Part shown: positions 49,166 through 56,984 of the stretch, in pieces
How positions within the stretch are numbered: position 1 is the first letter of the stretch
How the letters are laid out: every line of letters begins with the position of its first letter
Assembly (NCBI GenBank): GCA_023623175.1
Contig: JAMNXU010000021.1
Coordinates: 70,912-134,911, forward strand
DNA: 64,000 nt
Direction: 5' to 3'
DNA from: Bacillota bacterium
Lineage (GTDB): Bacteria > Bacillota > Clostridia > Acetivibrionales > JAMNXU01
Made by a program: the position numbers and the translations under genes
The notes under the pieces: model-generated
Database searches by the model: none
Told to the model about the DNA's origin: nothing
What the model saw: the letters and a program-made list of their open reading frames with translations, nothing else

Positions 49166-49945
49166 TTATCTCACCGTGCCGATTTCGTTAACTGCACGTT
49201 CCAGCGTCGAATCCTGGTACTGCAGCACTTTCTGGTTAGCTTCGTAAGCCCTTATCACACTGATCATGTTAACCATTTCAGTTACAATATTCACATTGGA
49301 CTGTTCCAGGTATCCCTGCAGAACCGTGCCGGTAAACTCCGCTTCAACGGTGTCAGCAGTCCTCTGCAGGAGATTGGAGCCGTATTTGCGCAGCGTTTCG
49401 GTATTGTCAAACTGCCTGATTAACAGCCTGTCGACAAAAACTCCGTCAGAATATACGGATCCGTCCCTCATTATTTTTATTTCAGAACCGGTCAGAATGA
49501 TCGGACCGTTTTCCCCCATCACCACGTAGCCGTCCTTTGTGACCAGCTGCTGCTCATTGTTCAGCGTGAACGAACCGTCCCTTGTAAAATATTCAGCCCA
49601 TCCGCCCTGGCCGTCAGCCATGCCAACTGTGAAAAAAGCCGCAGCTGAACCGCCGATTGCCAGGTCCAGCGCGCCGTCGGTCTGCTGAAGCGGCCCCTGG
49701 TCAAAATAGGTATATATTTCCCCCACATCGCTGCCCAGTTCCATGTTGCCCAATATACCGCGGGGGTTAATTCCCTGGCCCGTATCATTGATTCTTCTTG
49801 TTAAGACTTCTGGAAAAGCGGCAGAAATCACCGTATCTCTCTTAAAACCGCCGGTTCCTGCGTTTGCAAGATTGTTGCTGAACACATCCATTTTTTTAAT
49901 ACCGACTCGCATGCTCCAGCCTGAAGTGTAAAGACCTCGAATCAT
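49166..49945 (-). CDS. flhO: flagellar hook-basal body rod protein FlhO (FlgG/FlgF-like)
   Basis: The 259-residue protein has the N-terminal rod motif (SNNLANAGTGGFKRD), a central beta-rich domain with FTRDGSFTLNNEQQLVTKDGY, and the C-terminal helix 'SNVNIVTEMVNMISVIRAYEANQKVLQYQDST'. It is paralogous to FlhP and is the first gene of the rod operon. The ATG follows AAAGGAGCCGGACA. A sigma-D-like promoter lies just upstream. Position after mbl matches B. subtilis. Confidence 0.92.
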   Translation of the reverse strand: MIRGLYTSGWSMRVGIKKMDVFSNNLANAGTGGFKRDTVISAAFPEVLTRRINDTGQGINPRGILGNMELGSDVGEIYTYFDQGPLQQTDGALDLAIGGSAAAFFTVGMADGQGGWAEYFTRDGSFTLNNEQQLVTKDGYVVMGENGPIILTGSEIKIMRDGSVYSDGVFVDRLLIRQFDNTETLRKYGSNLLQRTADTVEAEFTGTVLQGYLEQSNVNIVTEMVNMISVIRAYEANQKVLQYQDSTLERAVNEIGTVR

Positions 49946-49984
49946 TGTCCGGCTCCTTTTTGCTTGTTTTATCGGTCAATATTA

Positions 49985-50011
49985 ATATCGGCGGACAAGG
50001 GCCCTTGCTTA
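49985..50011 (-). promoter_or_regulatory. sigma-D (sigma-28) type promoter of flhO-flhP
   Basis: On the minus strand TAAG (50008-50011), exactly 15 bases, then GCCGATAT (49985-49992). This matches the motility promoter TAAA-N15-GCCGATAW except for one base. A perfect 12-base palindrome CAAGGGCCCTTG (49996-50007) fills most of the spacer. The leader is about 33 bases. Confidence 0.7.
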
Positions 50012-50116
50012 ACAACAAAATTGTCCCGGTTTTTAAAGCAATACCTTAAATCGGGATATTGTATCATTGTAGAACCTACTATTATGAATTAAGCAACTGT
50101 ATAGAATATTTTCCAA

Positions 50117-50147
50117 CAAAAAAACAGGCTTTTAAAACCTGTTTTTT
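50117..50147 (-). terminator. terminator after mbl
   Basis: AAAAAACAGG (50119-50128) pairs with CCTGTTTTTT (50138-50147) with T-rich tails both ways. It separates mbl from the flhO operon. Confidence 0.85.
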
Positions 50148-50226
50148 GCCGATGCAATTACGAGCCAAATAAAATAATTGCACGATGATTTGGAATTCAT
50201 ATAAAATTTAACTCCACCTTATTGAT

Positions 50227-51264
50227 TTAGTTCCACCTTCTTGACGCCCTGCTCTCGGCCACGGCTGTTTCTTCCAAAATTTCAATATTGTCAAGGGCTT
50301 TGCCTGTGCCGAGGGCTACACAGGAGATGGCATCTTCGGCTATTATAACATTTATTCCCGTCTTTTCCTGGAGCAGCTTGTCCAAACCGTAAATCAGGCT
50401 GCCGCCTCCCGTCATTACAATGCCGCGGTCGCTTATGTCGGCGGCCAGTTCCGGCGGCGTCCTTTCAAGCACATTGTGGACGGCTTCGATTATGCTTGAA
50501 ATCGGCTCTTCCAGCGCCTCCATTATTTCCGTGGACGTTATGCTGATAGTTTTCGGCAAGCCTGATATCAGGTTCCTGCCCCTTATTTCCATGCTTACTT
50601 CCTGTATCCTGGGATAAGCCGTTCCTATGTTTATTTTCAGCTCTTCAGCCGTTCTTTCTCCGATCATGATATTGTGCTTTTTGCGCATATATCTTACAAT
50701 GGCTTCATCAAACTTGTCCCCCGCCACCTTTATGGAGTTGCTGACAACGATGCCTCCAAGGGATATAACGGCTATGTCCGTGGTTCCTCCGCCCACGTCC
50801 ACAACCATGCTTCCGCAGGCTTTGGATATGTCTATTCCGGCCCCTATGGCCGCTGCAATGGGTTCTTCTATCAAGTAGGTCTTTCGGGCGCCTGCCTGCA
50901 TTGCAGCGTCAATAACCGCCTTGCGTTCAACTTCCGTAACGCCGCTGGGCACGCAGACCATTATTCTCGGTTTGAAAAGCTTCAGGAACTTATTTCCGTA
51001 TACCTTGTTCAGGAAATATTTAAGCATTCTTTCGGTAATGTCATAATCAGAAATAACGCCGTCGCGGAGGGGGCGAATGGCAACTATGTTACCCGGCGTT
51101 CTTCCCAGCATGCGCCTTGCTTCTTCTCCAACGGCCAAAAGCTTGTTTGTATCCTTGTCTATTGCTACTACGGAAGGTTCCCTGAGAACTATGCCCTTGC
51201 CCTTTATGTATACCAAAACGGATGCCGTTCCCAGATCTATGCCTATATCGAGCCCGAAACCCAA
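50227..51264 (-). CDS. mbl: rod shape-determining protein, MreB family (Mbl)
   Basis: The 345-residue bacterial actin has the nucleotide-binding motifs DIGIDLGTASVLVYIKGKGI (phosphate 1), VVDVGGGTTDIAVISLGG (phosphate 2) and IVMTGGGSLIYGLDKLL. It forms membrane-associated filaments that steer cell-wall synthesis. Position between spoIIID and flhO identifies it as the Mbl paralogue. The frame opens at GTG 51273, which touches the GGAG; TTG 51264, eight bases from AAGGAG, is the better start. The gene is followed by its own terminator. Confidence 0.95.
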   Translation of the reverse strand: MGFGLDIGIDLGTASVLVYIKGKGIVLREPSVVAIDKDTNKLLAVGEEARRMLGRTPGNIVAIRPLRDGVISDYDITERMLKYFLNKVYGNKFLKLFKPRIMVCVPSGVTEVERKAVIDAAMQAGARKTYLIEEPIAAAIGAGIDISKACGSMVVDVGGGTTDIAVISLGGIVVSNSIKVAGDKFDEAIVRYMRKKHNIMIGERTAEELKINIGTAYPRIQEVSMEIRGRNLISGLPKTISITSTEIMEALEEPISSIIEAVHNVLERTPPELAADISDRGIVMTGGGSLIYGLDKLLQEKTGINVIIAEDAISCVALGTGKALDNIEILEETAVAESRASRRWN

Positions 51265-51605
51265 ATCAAACACTCCTTCTGCATCAATTTTCCAAGTTCT
51301 GATTTCCTGGTTCCAATATTATCACAGGTTCTGATTCTAATATTATCATAATGCACATTTTATGCAATATATTTGTTCTAAACCATACAAAAAATGGAAC
51401 GGAATCCGGAAACAGTCTTGACACTCTGTGCCCGGATATGAAATCATTGGTTTAGCAAGCCGGATGATTCCGGAATGTTTCCATTTCAAATTTATTGTAC
51501 ATGAATTTCGATAATTCAGGTAGAATCTCTTTGGCATCATAAACGTATTTATCAATTTAATTTATTGAACATCAATCTGAGTAAACACCGAAAGGAGGCT
51601 TTCAC
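51265..51605. other. divergent gap between mbl and yjbQ with tandem repeats
   Basis: This is 341 bases without a gene. Near mbl lie two imperfect tandem copies of GTTCTGATT...AATATTATCAYA (about 51297-51326 and 51328-51350), which could bind a regulator. The rest is AT-rich with no convincing promoter on either strand. Confidence 0.35.
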
Positions 51606-52022
51606 TTGAAAAGCTACAGAAAAGAATTATGGTTCAACACCAAAAACAGGAGGGAATTCATAAACATAACGCCCGAATTGTCCCGGTGCGTGCAGGAAAG
51701 CGGCATTAAGGAAGGCCTGCTTCTTTGCAACGCGATGCACATAACGGCAAGCGTCTTTATTAATGACGATGAAAGCGGTCTTCACAGGGATTTCGAAGCA
51801 TGGCTCGAAAAACTTGCCCCGGAAAAGCCCTATGAACAGTACCACCACAACGGGTTTGAAGATAATGCCGACGCCCACTTAAAAAGAACGATCATGGGAC
51901 GGGAAGTCGTGGTGGCAATCACCGATGGACGGCTCGACCTCGGGCCGTGGGAACAAATTTTTTACGGCGAATTTGACGGCAAAAGACGCAAAAGGGTCCT
52001 GGTCAAAATTATTGGTGAATAA
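51606..52022 (+). CDS. yjbQ: YjbQ family secondary thiamine-phosphate synthase (UPF0047)
   Basis: The 138-residue protein has the UPF0047 fold. Conserved elements are [14 protein letters not shown] with the ligand His, the '[19 protein letters not shown]' segment and [23 protein letters not shown]. coli YjbQ has a weak thiamine-phosphate synthase activity, and the true role may differ. It starts with TTG at 51606 after AGGAGGCTTTCAC. It lies on the plus strand, convergent with spoIIID, and breaks the otherwise uniform minus-strand cluster. Confidence 0.92.
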   Translation: MKSYRKELWFNTKNRREFINITPELSRCVQESGIKEGLLLCNAMHITASVFINDDESGLHRDFEAWLEKLAPEKPYEQYHHNGFEDNADAHLKRTIMGREVVVAITDGRLDLGPWEQIFYGEFDGKRRKRVLVKIIGE

Positions 52023-52076
52023 CGCGCGGAATCAGCCGGATGCATCCGCCGCAATACAGAATATTCCACAATATAC

Positions 52077-52100
52077 AAAAGCCGGTTTCAGCCGGCTTTT
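52077..52100. terminator. bidirectional terminator overlapping the end of spoIIID
   Basis: AAAAGCCGG (52077-52085) pairs with CCGGCTTTT (52092-52100). The last three codons and stop of spoIIID form part of the hairpin, and yjbQ ends just before it on the other strand. Confidence 0.8.
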
Positions 52101-52351
52101 ATAGTTGATGATTCATATTTTGCCTTTGTAGCCTGACCGCCCCTTATGTGCCTCTCAGCCTTGTTTTCCTCAAGAACCTTTTTAACGTCCTCGGCAAGTA
52201 CAGGGTTTATCTTCATCAGCCTTTCAGTAACATCCTTGTGCACCGTGCTTTTGCTTATTCCGAACTGTTTGGCCGCCGCTCTTACGGTAGCTTTATTCTC
52301 AATTATGTAAGCAGCCAAACTAAGCGCTCTTTCCTCTATGTACCCTTTCAA
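52088..52351 (-). CDS. spoIIID: sporulation transcriptional regulator SpoIIID
   Basis: The 87-residue mother-cell regulator has the helix-turn-helix 'AAAKQFGISKSTVHKDVTERL' and the conserved 'RHIRGGQATKAKY' basic tail. SpoIIID tunes the sigma-E regulon and activates sigK. The TTG at 52351 is chosen because GGGGGG lies eight bases upstream and the protein then begins MKGYIEERAL, like the B. subtilis protein; the frame opens at 52384. A sigma-E-like promoter precedes it. Confidence 0.96.
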   Translation of the reverse strand: MKGYIEERALSLAAYIIENKATVRAAAKQFGISKSTVHKDVTERLMKINPVLAEDVKKVLEENKAERHIRGGQATKAKYESSTIKAG

Positions 52352-52436
52352 TAAAATATCCCCCCTTAAGGCACTTGGCAGCATGCATCAAGACAGCGCC
52401 AGCTGAAAATCTATGCCAAACAGGCTTGCTACAGTA

Positions 52437-52465
52437 TATATATGCGTGGAGGGGAGGCTATATGA
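52437..52465 (-). promoter_or_regulatory. candidate sigma-E promoter of spoIIID
   Basis: On the minus strand TCATATA (52459-52465), 14 bases, then CATATATA (52437-52444), close to sigma-E boxes (ATA-type -35, CATACAAT -10). The spacer holds CCTCCCCTCC, which is partly complementary to the GGGGGG ribosome binding site of spoIIID. Confidence 0.45.
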
Positions 52466-52499
52466 TTTTTCAGTAATAAACCATGACAAAAAAGCATGG

Positions 52500-52531
52500 T
52501 AAAAAGGAAGCAGCCGGAACGGCCGCTTCCC
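52500..52531 (-). terminator. terminator after the M23 peptidase gene
   Basis: On the minus strand GGAAGC-GGCCG pairs with CGGCT-GCTTCC (52525-52530 with 52506-52511, plus inner GCCG/CGGC), followed by TTTTTACC. Confidence 0.8.
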
Positions 52532-52558
52532 TTCCTGATAGCGCAATATTTCCGCCAG

Positions 52559-53422
52559 CTATTTCTTTAATTCAAGAATATCCATCGGATTGATGTGCTT
52601 GTTGTCCTTCAGTACCTCAAAATGCAGGTGGGTCGCCTCAGCGGCTTCAAAAGCCGCAGTATCTCCCACGGAACCTATGGGTTCGCCCTGTTTCACCCTC
52701 TGGTTTGGTACCACGGTATTGGTATCAGCAAGATTTGAATAAACCGTTTTGTAGCCATTCTGATGGTCAATCACCACGGTAATTCCAAAACCGGGATCCT
52801 TCTTTATCTCGGTTACAACGCCGTCAGCCACGGCCTTGACCACGGTGCTGATCGGCGCCGCGATGTCAATTCCACTGTGGGTTCTCCAGTCTTCGAGGGT
52901 TTTTGAATACACGAGCCTGTCCATTGCATATTCCTGTGTAACATCACCAATCACGGGCATTATAAAGTTGACGTTTTCATTTTCACCGGCTGCCGTTTTA
53001 TCATCCTTTGCCGCAACCTCGCCGGTGTTTGCAGGCTGACCTGGATCAGCTGAAGCCGAATCGCTTGATGTTGAAGCGCCAGCCACACCGGATCCGCTTT
53101 CTTTCGCCATGTCTTCTCCAGCTTCGCTTTTTTCGTCACTTTCCGTTACAGCCGCCATTGATTCTTCTTCCCCGGTGTCTTCCCAAAAGGCCGAGCTTTC
53201 GTAACCCTCGCCTTCCTGGTCGTAATCAAGTTCATTGTCAGCAATATCATAATCCGCGTCAAAATCAATCTTTGGGGATCTCAGATTGTATGTAGTGACA
53301 ACGGCCGCGGCCACGCCAACGATTGCTATGCACAGTACCAATACAACATAAAATCCCTTTCTATCGACAAACTCAGCCAAACGTTTTCCGAACGCCTTTT
53401 TTCCTGCAAACAGCTTTTTCAT
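52559..53422 (-). CDS. spoIIQ: SpoIIQ-like M23 (LytM) peptidase
   Basis: The 287-residue protein has a basic cytoplasmic start, one membrane helix (about 25-46), an acidic, Ser/Ala/Glu-rich linker (50-150) and a LytM domain (about 155-285). In Bacillus SpoIIQ is a forespore protein that binds mother-cell SpoIIIAH across the intermembrane space and supports engulfment. Unlike the B. subtilis protein, the zinc motifs are complete here: HSGIDIAAP (H-x3-D) and HLHFEV. An active endopeptidase is therefore likely, as in other Clostridia. It lies 69 bases below spoIID, with a sigma-F-like promoter and a hairpin that pairs with its ribosome binding site in between. Confidence 0.92.
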   Translation of the reverse strand: MKKLFAGKKAFGKRLAEFVDRKGFYVVLVLCIAIVGVAAAVVTTYNLRSPKIDFDADYDIADNELDYDQEGEGYESSAFWEDTGEEESMAAVTESDEKSEAGEDMAKESGSGVAGASTSSDSASADPGQPANTGEVAAKDDKTAAGENENVNFIMPVIGDVTQEYAMDRLVYSKTLEDWRTHSGIDIAAPISTVVKAVADGVVTEIKKDPGFGITVVIDHQNGYKTVYSNLADTNTVVPNQRVKQGEPIGSVGDTAAFEAAEATHLHFEVLKDNKHINPMDILELKK

Positions 53423-53433
53423 AAATAATTAAA

Positions 53434-53484
53434 CACCTCCATGCATTATTGTTGCCACTTCTGGCATTAATATACATGGAGGTG
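53434..53484 (-). promoter_or_regulatory. sigma-F-like promoter inside a ribosome-binding-site-occluding hairpin (spoIIQ)
   Basis: On the minus strand GTATA (53471-53475), 14 bases, then GGCAACAAT (53448-53456), matching sigma-F GYWTA-N15-GGNNANANT with one base less spacing. The region is enclosed by a perfect 10-base inverted repeat, CACCTCCATG (53475-53484) and CATGGAGGTG (53434-53443), with an inner TGCCA/TGGCA stem. The 3' arm is the ribosome binding site of the M23 gene. Initiation at the promoter would begin at about 53441, leaving out the 5' arm. A weak T-rich tail follows, so a terminator role for spoIID is the main alternative. Confidence 0.65.
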
Positions 53485-53491
53485 CAATAAT

Positions 53492-54493
53492 TTATTGCAG
53501 ACTATTTATATCGGTTATGTCAACACCCGTGTAATAATGTTTTAAAATCTCTTCATAGGTACTTCCGTTTTGCGCCATGAACTGCGCGCCCCTCTGGCTC
53601 ATCCCAACGCCGTGACCGTAACCCGTGGTTATTATTTCAAGCGTGTCTTCATCTTTTTCTTCAATCCTGAAATTGGCTGATTTCAGCGAAAAAATTTCCC
53701 TGAATTCGGTACCTTTCAGTACAATTCCGCAGACATCGATGTTTCTTACCCTGCCTCCCACAGTGTAATCAATGATTTTCAAGCCTTCGGGCAAGTCTTC
53801 TTCCCTTATGTTAAAAGCGCCGTATCTGCCTCTGAGGCGCTCAATGAAGGCTTTTTTGCTTATTTCCACGCGGCTGGTGTATTCCTTCCCGGTTTCGTCT
53901 CCCCTGCTTTCCACGCTGACATGGTAGGGTTGATATTCTCCGGCCCAGACTTCAGTGGCGTCTTCGGTCCTTCCTCCGCCATTTGCGTGGTACAGCGGGC
54001 ATATGGGCATTCCGTTGTACGTAAGTATCATGCCACGGGTTTCATTTACAGCGCGGATAATTTTATTCCAGTAAAAATACGCCGAAATAAGTCCCCATTT
54101 TTTATATGCCTCATCCCTGGAAATCCACGCCTGGCAGCACGTTGCCTCGGAACACAGATCCACGTCGGGATGCTCGTCCTTCTTTTCCTGGCTTGTTATT
54201 TTTGCATAGGCGTAGGAACGGGCAGCCACGGCCTGGGCCTTCAAAGCCTCCGTTTCAAACGCCGCGGGCATTTCCGCCGCGACCACGCCCCTGAGATATT
54301 CCTCCAGTTCCATTTCCTCAACCCTGTTTTCCCGTTTTACAAGGAGTTTTACGCTGACCCGGGGGCTTTCTTCCTCTTCGGTAATATCGGGTGGTTTGAC
54401 ATTATTGACCGAGCATCCCTTTACTATCAGCATGGGAAAAATGATAATCAGCACCACAAAAACAGACAAATAATAAGTTATGTATTTCATCAT
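53492..54493 (-). CDS. spoIID: stage II sporulation protein D, lytic transglycosylase
   Basis: The protein has about 333 residues with one N-terminal membrane helix or signal anchor (about 5-27) and a SpoIID domain. The catalytic Glu region reads LRGVVAAEMPAAFETEALKA, followed by AVAARSYA, then YHANGGGRTEDA and the C-terminal GYGHGVGMSQRGAQFMAQ. SpoIID cleaves peptidoglycan glycans at the septum during engulfment, working with SpoIIM and SpoIIP. The frame opens at GTG 54514; ATG 54493, preceded by AGAGGACCGG, is preferred, with a second ATG next to it. It lies between murA and the SpoIIQ-like gene, as in B. subtilis, and has a sigma-E-like promoter. Confidence 0.95.
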   Translation of the reverse strand: MMKYITYYLSVFVVLIIIFPMLIVKGCSVNNVKPPDITEEEESPRVSVKLLVKRENRVEEMELEEYLRGVVAAEMPAAFETEALKAQAVAARSYAYAKITSQEKKDEHPDVDLCSEATCCQAWISRDEAYKKWGLISAYFYWNKIIRAVNETRGMILTYNGMPICPLYHANGGGRTEDATEVWAGEYQPYHVSVESRGDETGKEYTSRVEISKKAFIERLRGRYGAFNIREEDLPEGLKIIDYTVGGRVRNIDVCGIVLKGTEFREIFSLKSANFRIEEKDEDTLEIITTGYGHGVGMSQRGAQFMAQNGSTYEEILKHYYTGVDITDINSLQ

Positions 54494-54543
54494 CCGGTCC
54501 TCTGCCAATTTCACATTTGCTTTACAAAAAAAATTCCTTATAA

Positions 54544-54573
54544 ATTATATTCGGGACCGGAAGAATAATATGA
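54544..54573 (-). promoter_or_regulatory. candidate sigma-E promoter of spoIID
   Basis: On the minus strand TCATATT (54567-54573), 15 bases, then AATATAAT (54544-54551). The -35 is a good sigma-E match and the -10 agrees with CATACAAT at six of eight positions. It lies in the short gap after murA. Confidence 0.5.
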
Positions 54574-54594
54574 TTGGCTTCGGAACCGCAGTTT

Positions 54595-55857
54595 TTAGTC
54601 CTCGACCCTGACAATGTCTGCGCCGAGTTTCCTCAGCTTTTCATCAAAATTCATATATCCGCGGTCAATATGTTCAATATCGGTTATTTCCGTAGTGCCT
54701 TCGGCTACAAGACCGGCCAAAACCAGGGCGGCTCCGGCTCTCAGGTCCGTAGCCCTGACGGTGGCGCCCATGAGTTTGTCGGTACCTTCAATAACAGCGC
54801 TCCGGCCTTCCACTTTTATTTTCGCTCCCATTCTTTTAAGCTCGCTTATATACATAAACCGGTTATCAAACACGGTTTCAATCAATATGCTGGTGCCCGA
54901 CGCAACGCTCAGAAGCGCAGCCATCTGGGATTGCATATCCGTAGGAAAGCCCGGGTACGGGTGGGTCTTGATATCCACGGCCTTCAGCGGTTTCCCCGCC
55001 CTTACGTGTATGCTTGTAAGCTCTTCGGAAATCTCCACGCCGGCTTCGCGCAGCTTGGCGCTGACCGGTTTCAAATGATCAGGCACAACGTTTTCTATTA
55101 TCACATCGCCGCCGCTGATGGCAGTGGCTACCATGAAAGTGCCCGCTTCTATCCTGTCGGGTATAACCGCATGGGTAACGCCTTTTAACTCCTTTACGCC
55201 GTTGATCCTGATAGTATCGGTGCCCGCGCCTTTAATATCCGCGCCCATGGAAGTTAGAAAAGTCGTCAAATCCACGATCTCCGGTTCAATAGCCGCATTT
55301 TCAATTATCGTCTGGCCTTCGGCAAGAACCGCGGCCATTAAAATATTCTCAGTAGCCCCCACGCTGGGAAAATCGAGGTAAATTCTGCTTCCCCTGAGCC
55401 TCCCCCTCGTTTTTGCAATAATATAACCATGGCCCTGGACAATGTCCGCTCCCATGGCCGCAAATCCTTTTAAATGGAGGTCTACGGGGCGATTGCCTAT
55501 GGCGCAGCCACCGGGAAGCGAAATTTTCGCCATTCCCTGCCTTGCCAGCAAAGGTCCCATTACAAGAAAAGAAGCCCTCATCTTGTTAACCAGTTCATAT
55601 GGAGCAACGGTGTTCGTTATATTTCCCGAATCAATTATCAGCCTGTTCTGTCCTTCCTCAAGCCTGACCCTTGCCCCGAGGCATTCGATCAGTTCGCACA
55701 TGGTTCGGACATCATTCAGGCAGGGTATTTCTTCTATTGTGCTTTTTCCGTCGGTAAGCAGCGACGCCGCAATGATGGGCAAAACCGAGTTCTTTGCGCC
55801 GCTGGCTCTTATCCGCCCCCTGAGGGGGGTTCCCTTGTTTATCAGGAATCTGGGCAC
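54595..55857 (-). CDS. murA: UDP-N-acetylglucosamine 1-carboxyvinyltransferase
   Basis: The 420-residue enzyme transfers enolpyruvate from PEP to UDP-GlcNAc, the first committed step of peptidoglycan synthesis. The fosfomycin-target Cys is in [18 protein letters not shown] near residue 117; [15 protein letters not shown] and the C-terminal [14 protein letters not shown] are intact. The GTG at 55857 is chosen because GGGAGAAAACAA precedes it and it gives the usual N-terminus; the frame opens at 55884. It needs UDP-GlcNAc, whose source is in question given the degenerate GlmU. Confidence 0.97.
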   Translation of the reverse strand: MPRFLINKGTPLRGRIRASGAKNSVLPIIAASLLTDGKSTIEEIPCLNDVRTMCELIECLGARVRLEEGQNRLIIDSGNITNTVAPYELVNKMRASFLVMGPLLARQGMAKISLPGGCAIGNRPVDLHLKGFAAMGADIVQGHGYIIAKTRGRLRGSRIYLDFPSVGATENILMAAVLAEGQTIIENAAIEPEIVDLTTFLTSMGADIKGAGTDTIRINGVKELKGVTHAVIPDRIEAGTFMVATAISGGDVIIENVVPDHLKPVSAKLREAGVEISEELTSIHVRAGKPLKAVDIKTHPYPGFPTDMQSQMAALLSVASGTSILIETVFDNRFMYISELKRMGAKIKVEGRSAVIEGTDKLMGATVRATDLRAGAALVLAGLVAEGTTEITDIEHIDRGYMNFDEKLRKLGADIVRVED

Positions 55858-55923
55858 TTGTTTTCTCCCTTTCGTATTATTCAATCGTATTTTCCATTGC
55901 TTGGTTTATGTATCCGTCAAACC

Positions 55924-56685
55924 TCAATATTCCGTTGTAATTACCGGCGTTGCGAGCCAAATGTAGGTTTTTCCTTCATGCAGGTTGTTGCGCATTGCCA
56001 GGTTCAGGTTCATTTTCTTTCCTTCCACCTCGACATGGTTGACAAAATGAGGCGAATAGGCAGAAATACTTACCAGGTTTCCGTCCTCAATCCGGCTGAC
56101 TTCCCTGGCATTGACCATGGCAAACATTCTTTGCGCAATTTCCGCCCAGGAATCTTTTTCAATTTCCGAATCAAAACTTCCGGTAATTGAAAAATTCACA
56201 TCAGTTTTGTCCGCTAAGCCCCTGAGCGCGTTCAAAGCCTTTTCTGCCGAGGCTTTCAAAAGGCTTCGGCCATTTTGCTCCGTCAAACTTATAGTCCCGG
56301 TAAACACCGCTCCGCCGGAAGGCTTCCTGTCGGCCTGGACGCCGAGCCGGACCGACCGTCCATCTTCCAGCGCGGCGTTTATTTCAACCCTGCTTATGTT
56401 GTCATCCTCTTCGCTGGTTTTGGAAAAGCTTTCGTCCCTTAAAACTCCCAGCCTGCCGGCAATAATGTCGGCAACCTTTTCTATCCCGTAATTCATGCAA
56501 AAATTTCTGTCAAGCCTGCACCATACATAACACTCGCTGCTCACAATATTAGCTCCCGACCCGTCGAAAGCCCTGGCAAGGGCAGGAGCGTTCACCAGGT
56601 CGGAAGCATGCATATTATATAAAACAAATGTAAAAAATAAAGTCAAAGTAAATGCAATAAATACTAATAAAGCTTTCTTTTTCAT
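55924..56685 (-). CDS. ywmB: YwmB family exported protein (TATA-box-binding-like)
   Basis: The 253-residue protein has an N-terminal membrane helix or signal peptide (about 5-28) followed by an alpha/beta region matching the YwmB family by position (just upstream of murA and spoIID) and general pattern ('SECYVWCRLDRNF', 'NINFSITGSF'-like segments, 'KTYIWLATPVITTEY' at the end). Its role is unknown; the B. subtilis protein has a TBP-like fold. The ATG has GGGGG five bases upstream. That G-tract is one arm of an inverted repeat enclosing the -10 box of a sigma-F-like promoter, suggesting forespore expression. Confidence 0.8.
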   Translation of the reverse strand: MKKKALLVFIAFTLTLFFTFVLYNMHASDLVNAPALARAFDGSGANIVSSECYVWCRLDRNFCMNYGIEKVADIIAGRLGVLRDESFSKTSEEDDNISRVEINAALEDGRSVRLGVQADRKPSGGAVFTGTISLTEQNGRSLLKASAEKALNALRGLADKTDVNFSITGSFDSEIEKDSWAEIAQRMFAMVNAREVSRIEDGNLVSISAYSPHFVNHVEVEGKKMNLNLAMRNNLHEGKTYIWLATPVITTEY

Positions 56686-56690
56686 TACGT

Positions 56691-56744
56691 CCCCCGACTT
56701 AAGTGGTTTACTAAAATTATTGCCTTACACTTCGGGGGGTATAC
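56691..56744 (-). promoter_or_regulatory. sigma-F-like promoter with its -10 box inside a ribosome-binding-site-occluding hairpin (ywmB)
   Basis: On the minus strand GTATA (56740-56744), exactly 15 bases, then GGCAATAAT (56716-56724), a full match to the sigma-F consensus GYWTA-N15-GGNNANANT. In the same stretch CCCCCGA (56732-56738) pairs with TCGGGGG (56691-56697), with an inner CACT/AGTG stem. The 3' arm is the ywmB ribosome binding site. No T-tract follows, so it is not a terminator. RNA begun at this promoter (about 56709) would lack the 5' arm. Confidence 0.65.
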
Positions 56745-56984
56745 ATGCTATGTTTTTAAAACAGCGCTATTTACTGGTTCTTTGCCCGACGATGCGCGGA
56801 AATTCGTTAATTGCGCATGCCTTTGCGAAACTCCTGAAATAAATCATCATATTTACATGAATAAATTGCCTTACACAAACAGATTGCCGGCTTTTATTTA
56901 AAACCATTACGTTATCAAAAATTGAAAAAATAAAGCTCTCCCGCTGCCGGGAAAGCATTTTGCCGCAAAATGTCATTAAGTTTC
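56745..56984. other. gap upstream of ywmB without a visible gene
   Basis: This is part of a 441-base gap between the FN3/SLH gene and ywmB. It holds no credible frame; a short frame at 56767-56976 has no ribosome binding site and no family features. No terminator for the surface-protein gene was recognised here. Confidence 0.35.

Noticed and set aside
56767-56976. 69-residue frame between ywmB and the AT-rich tract
   Set aside because: No ribosome binding site, no family features, and flanked by low-complexity sequence.
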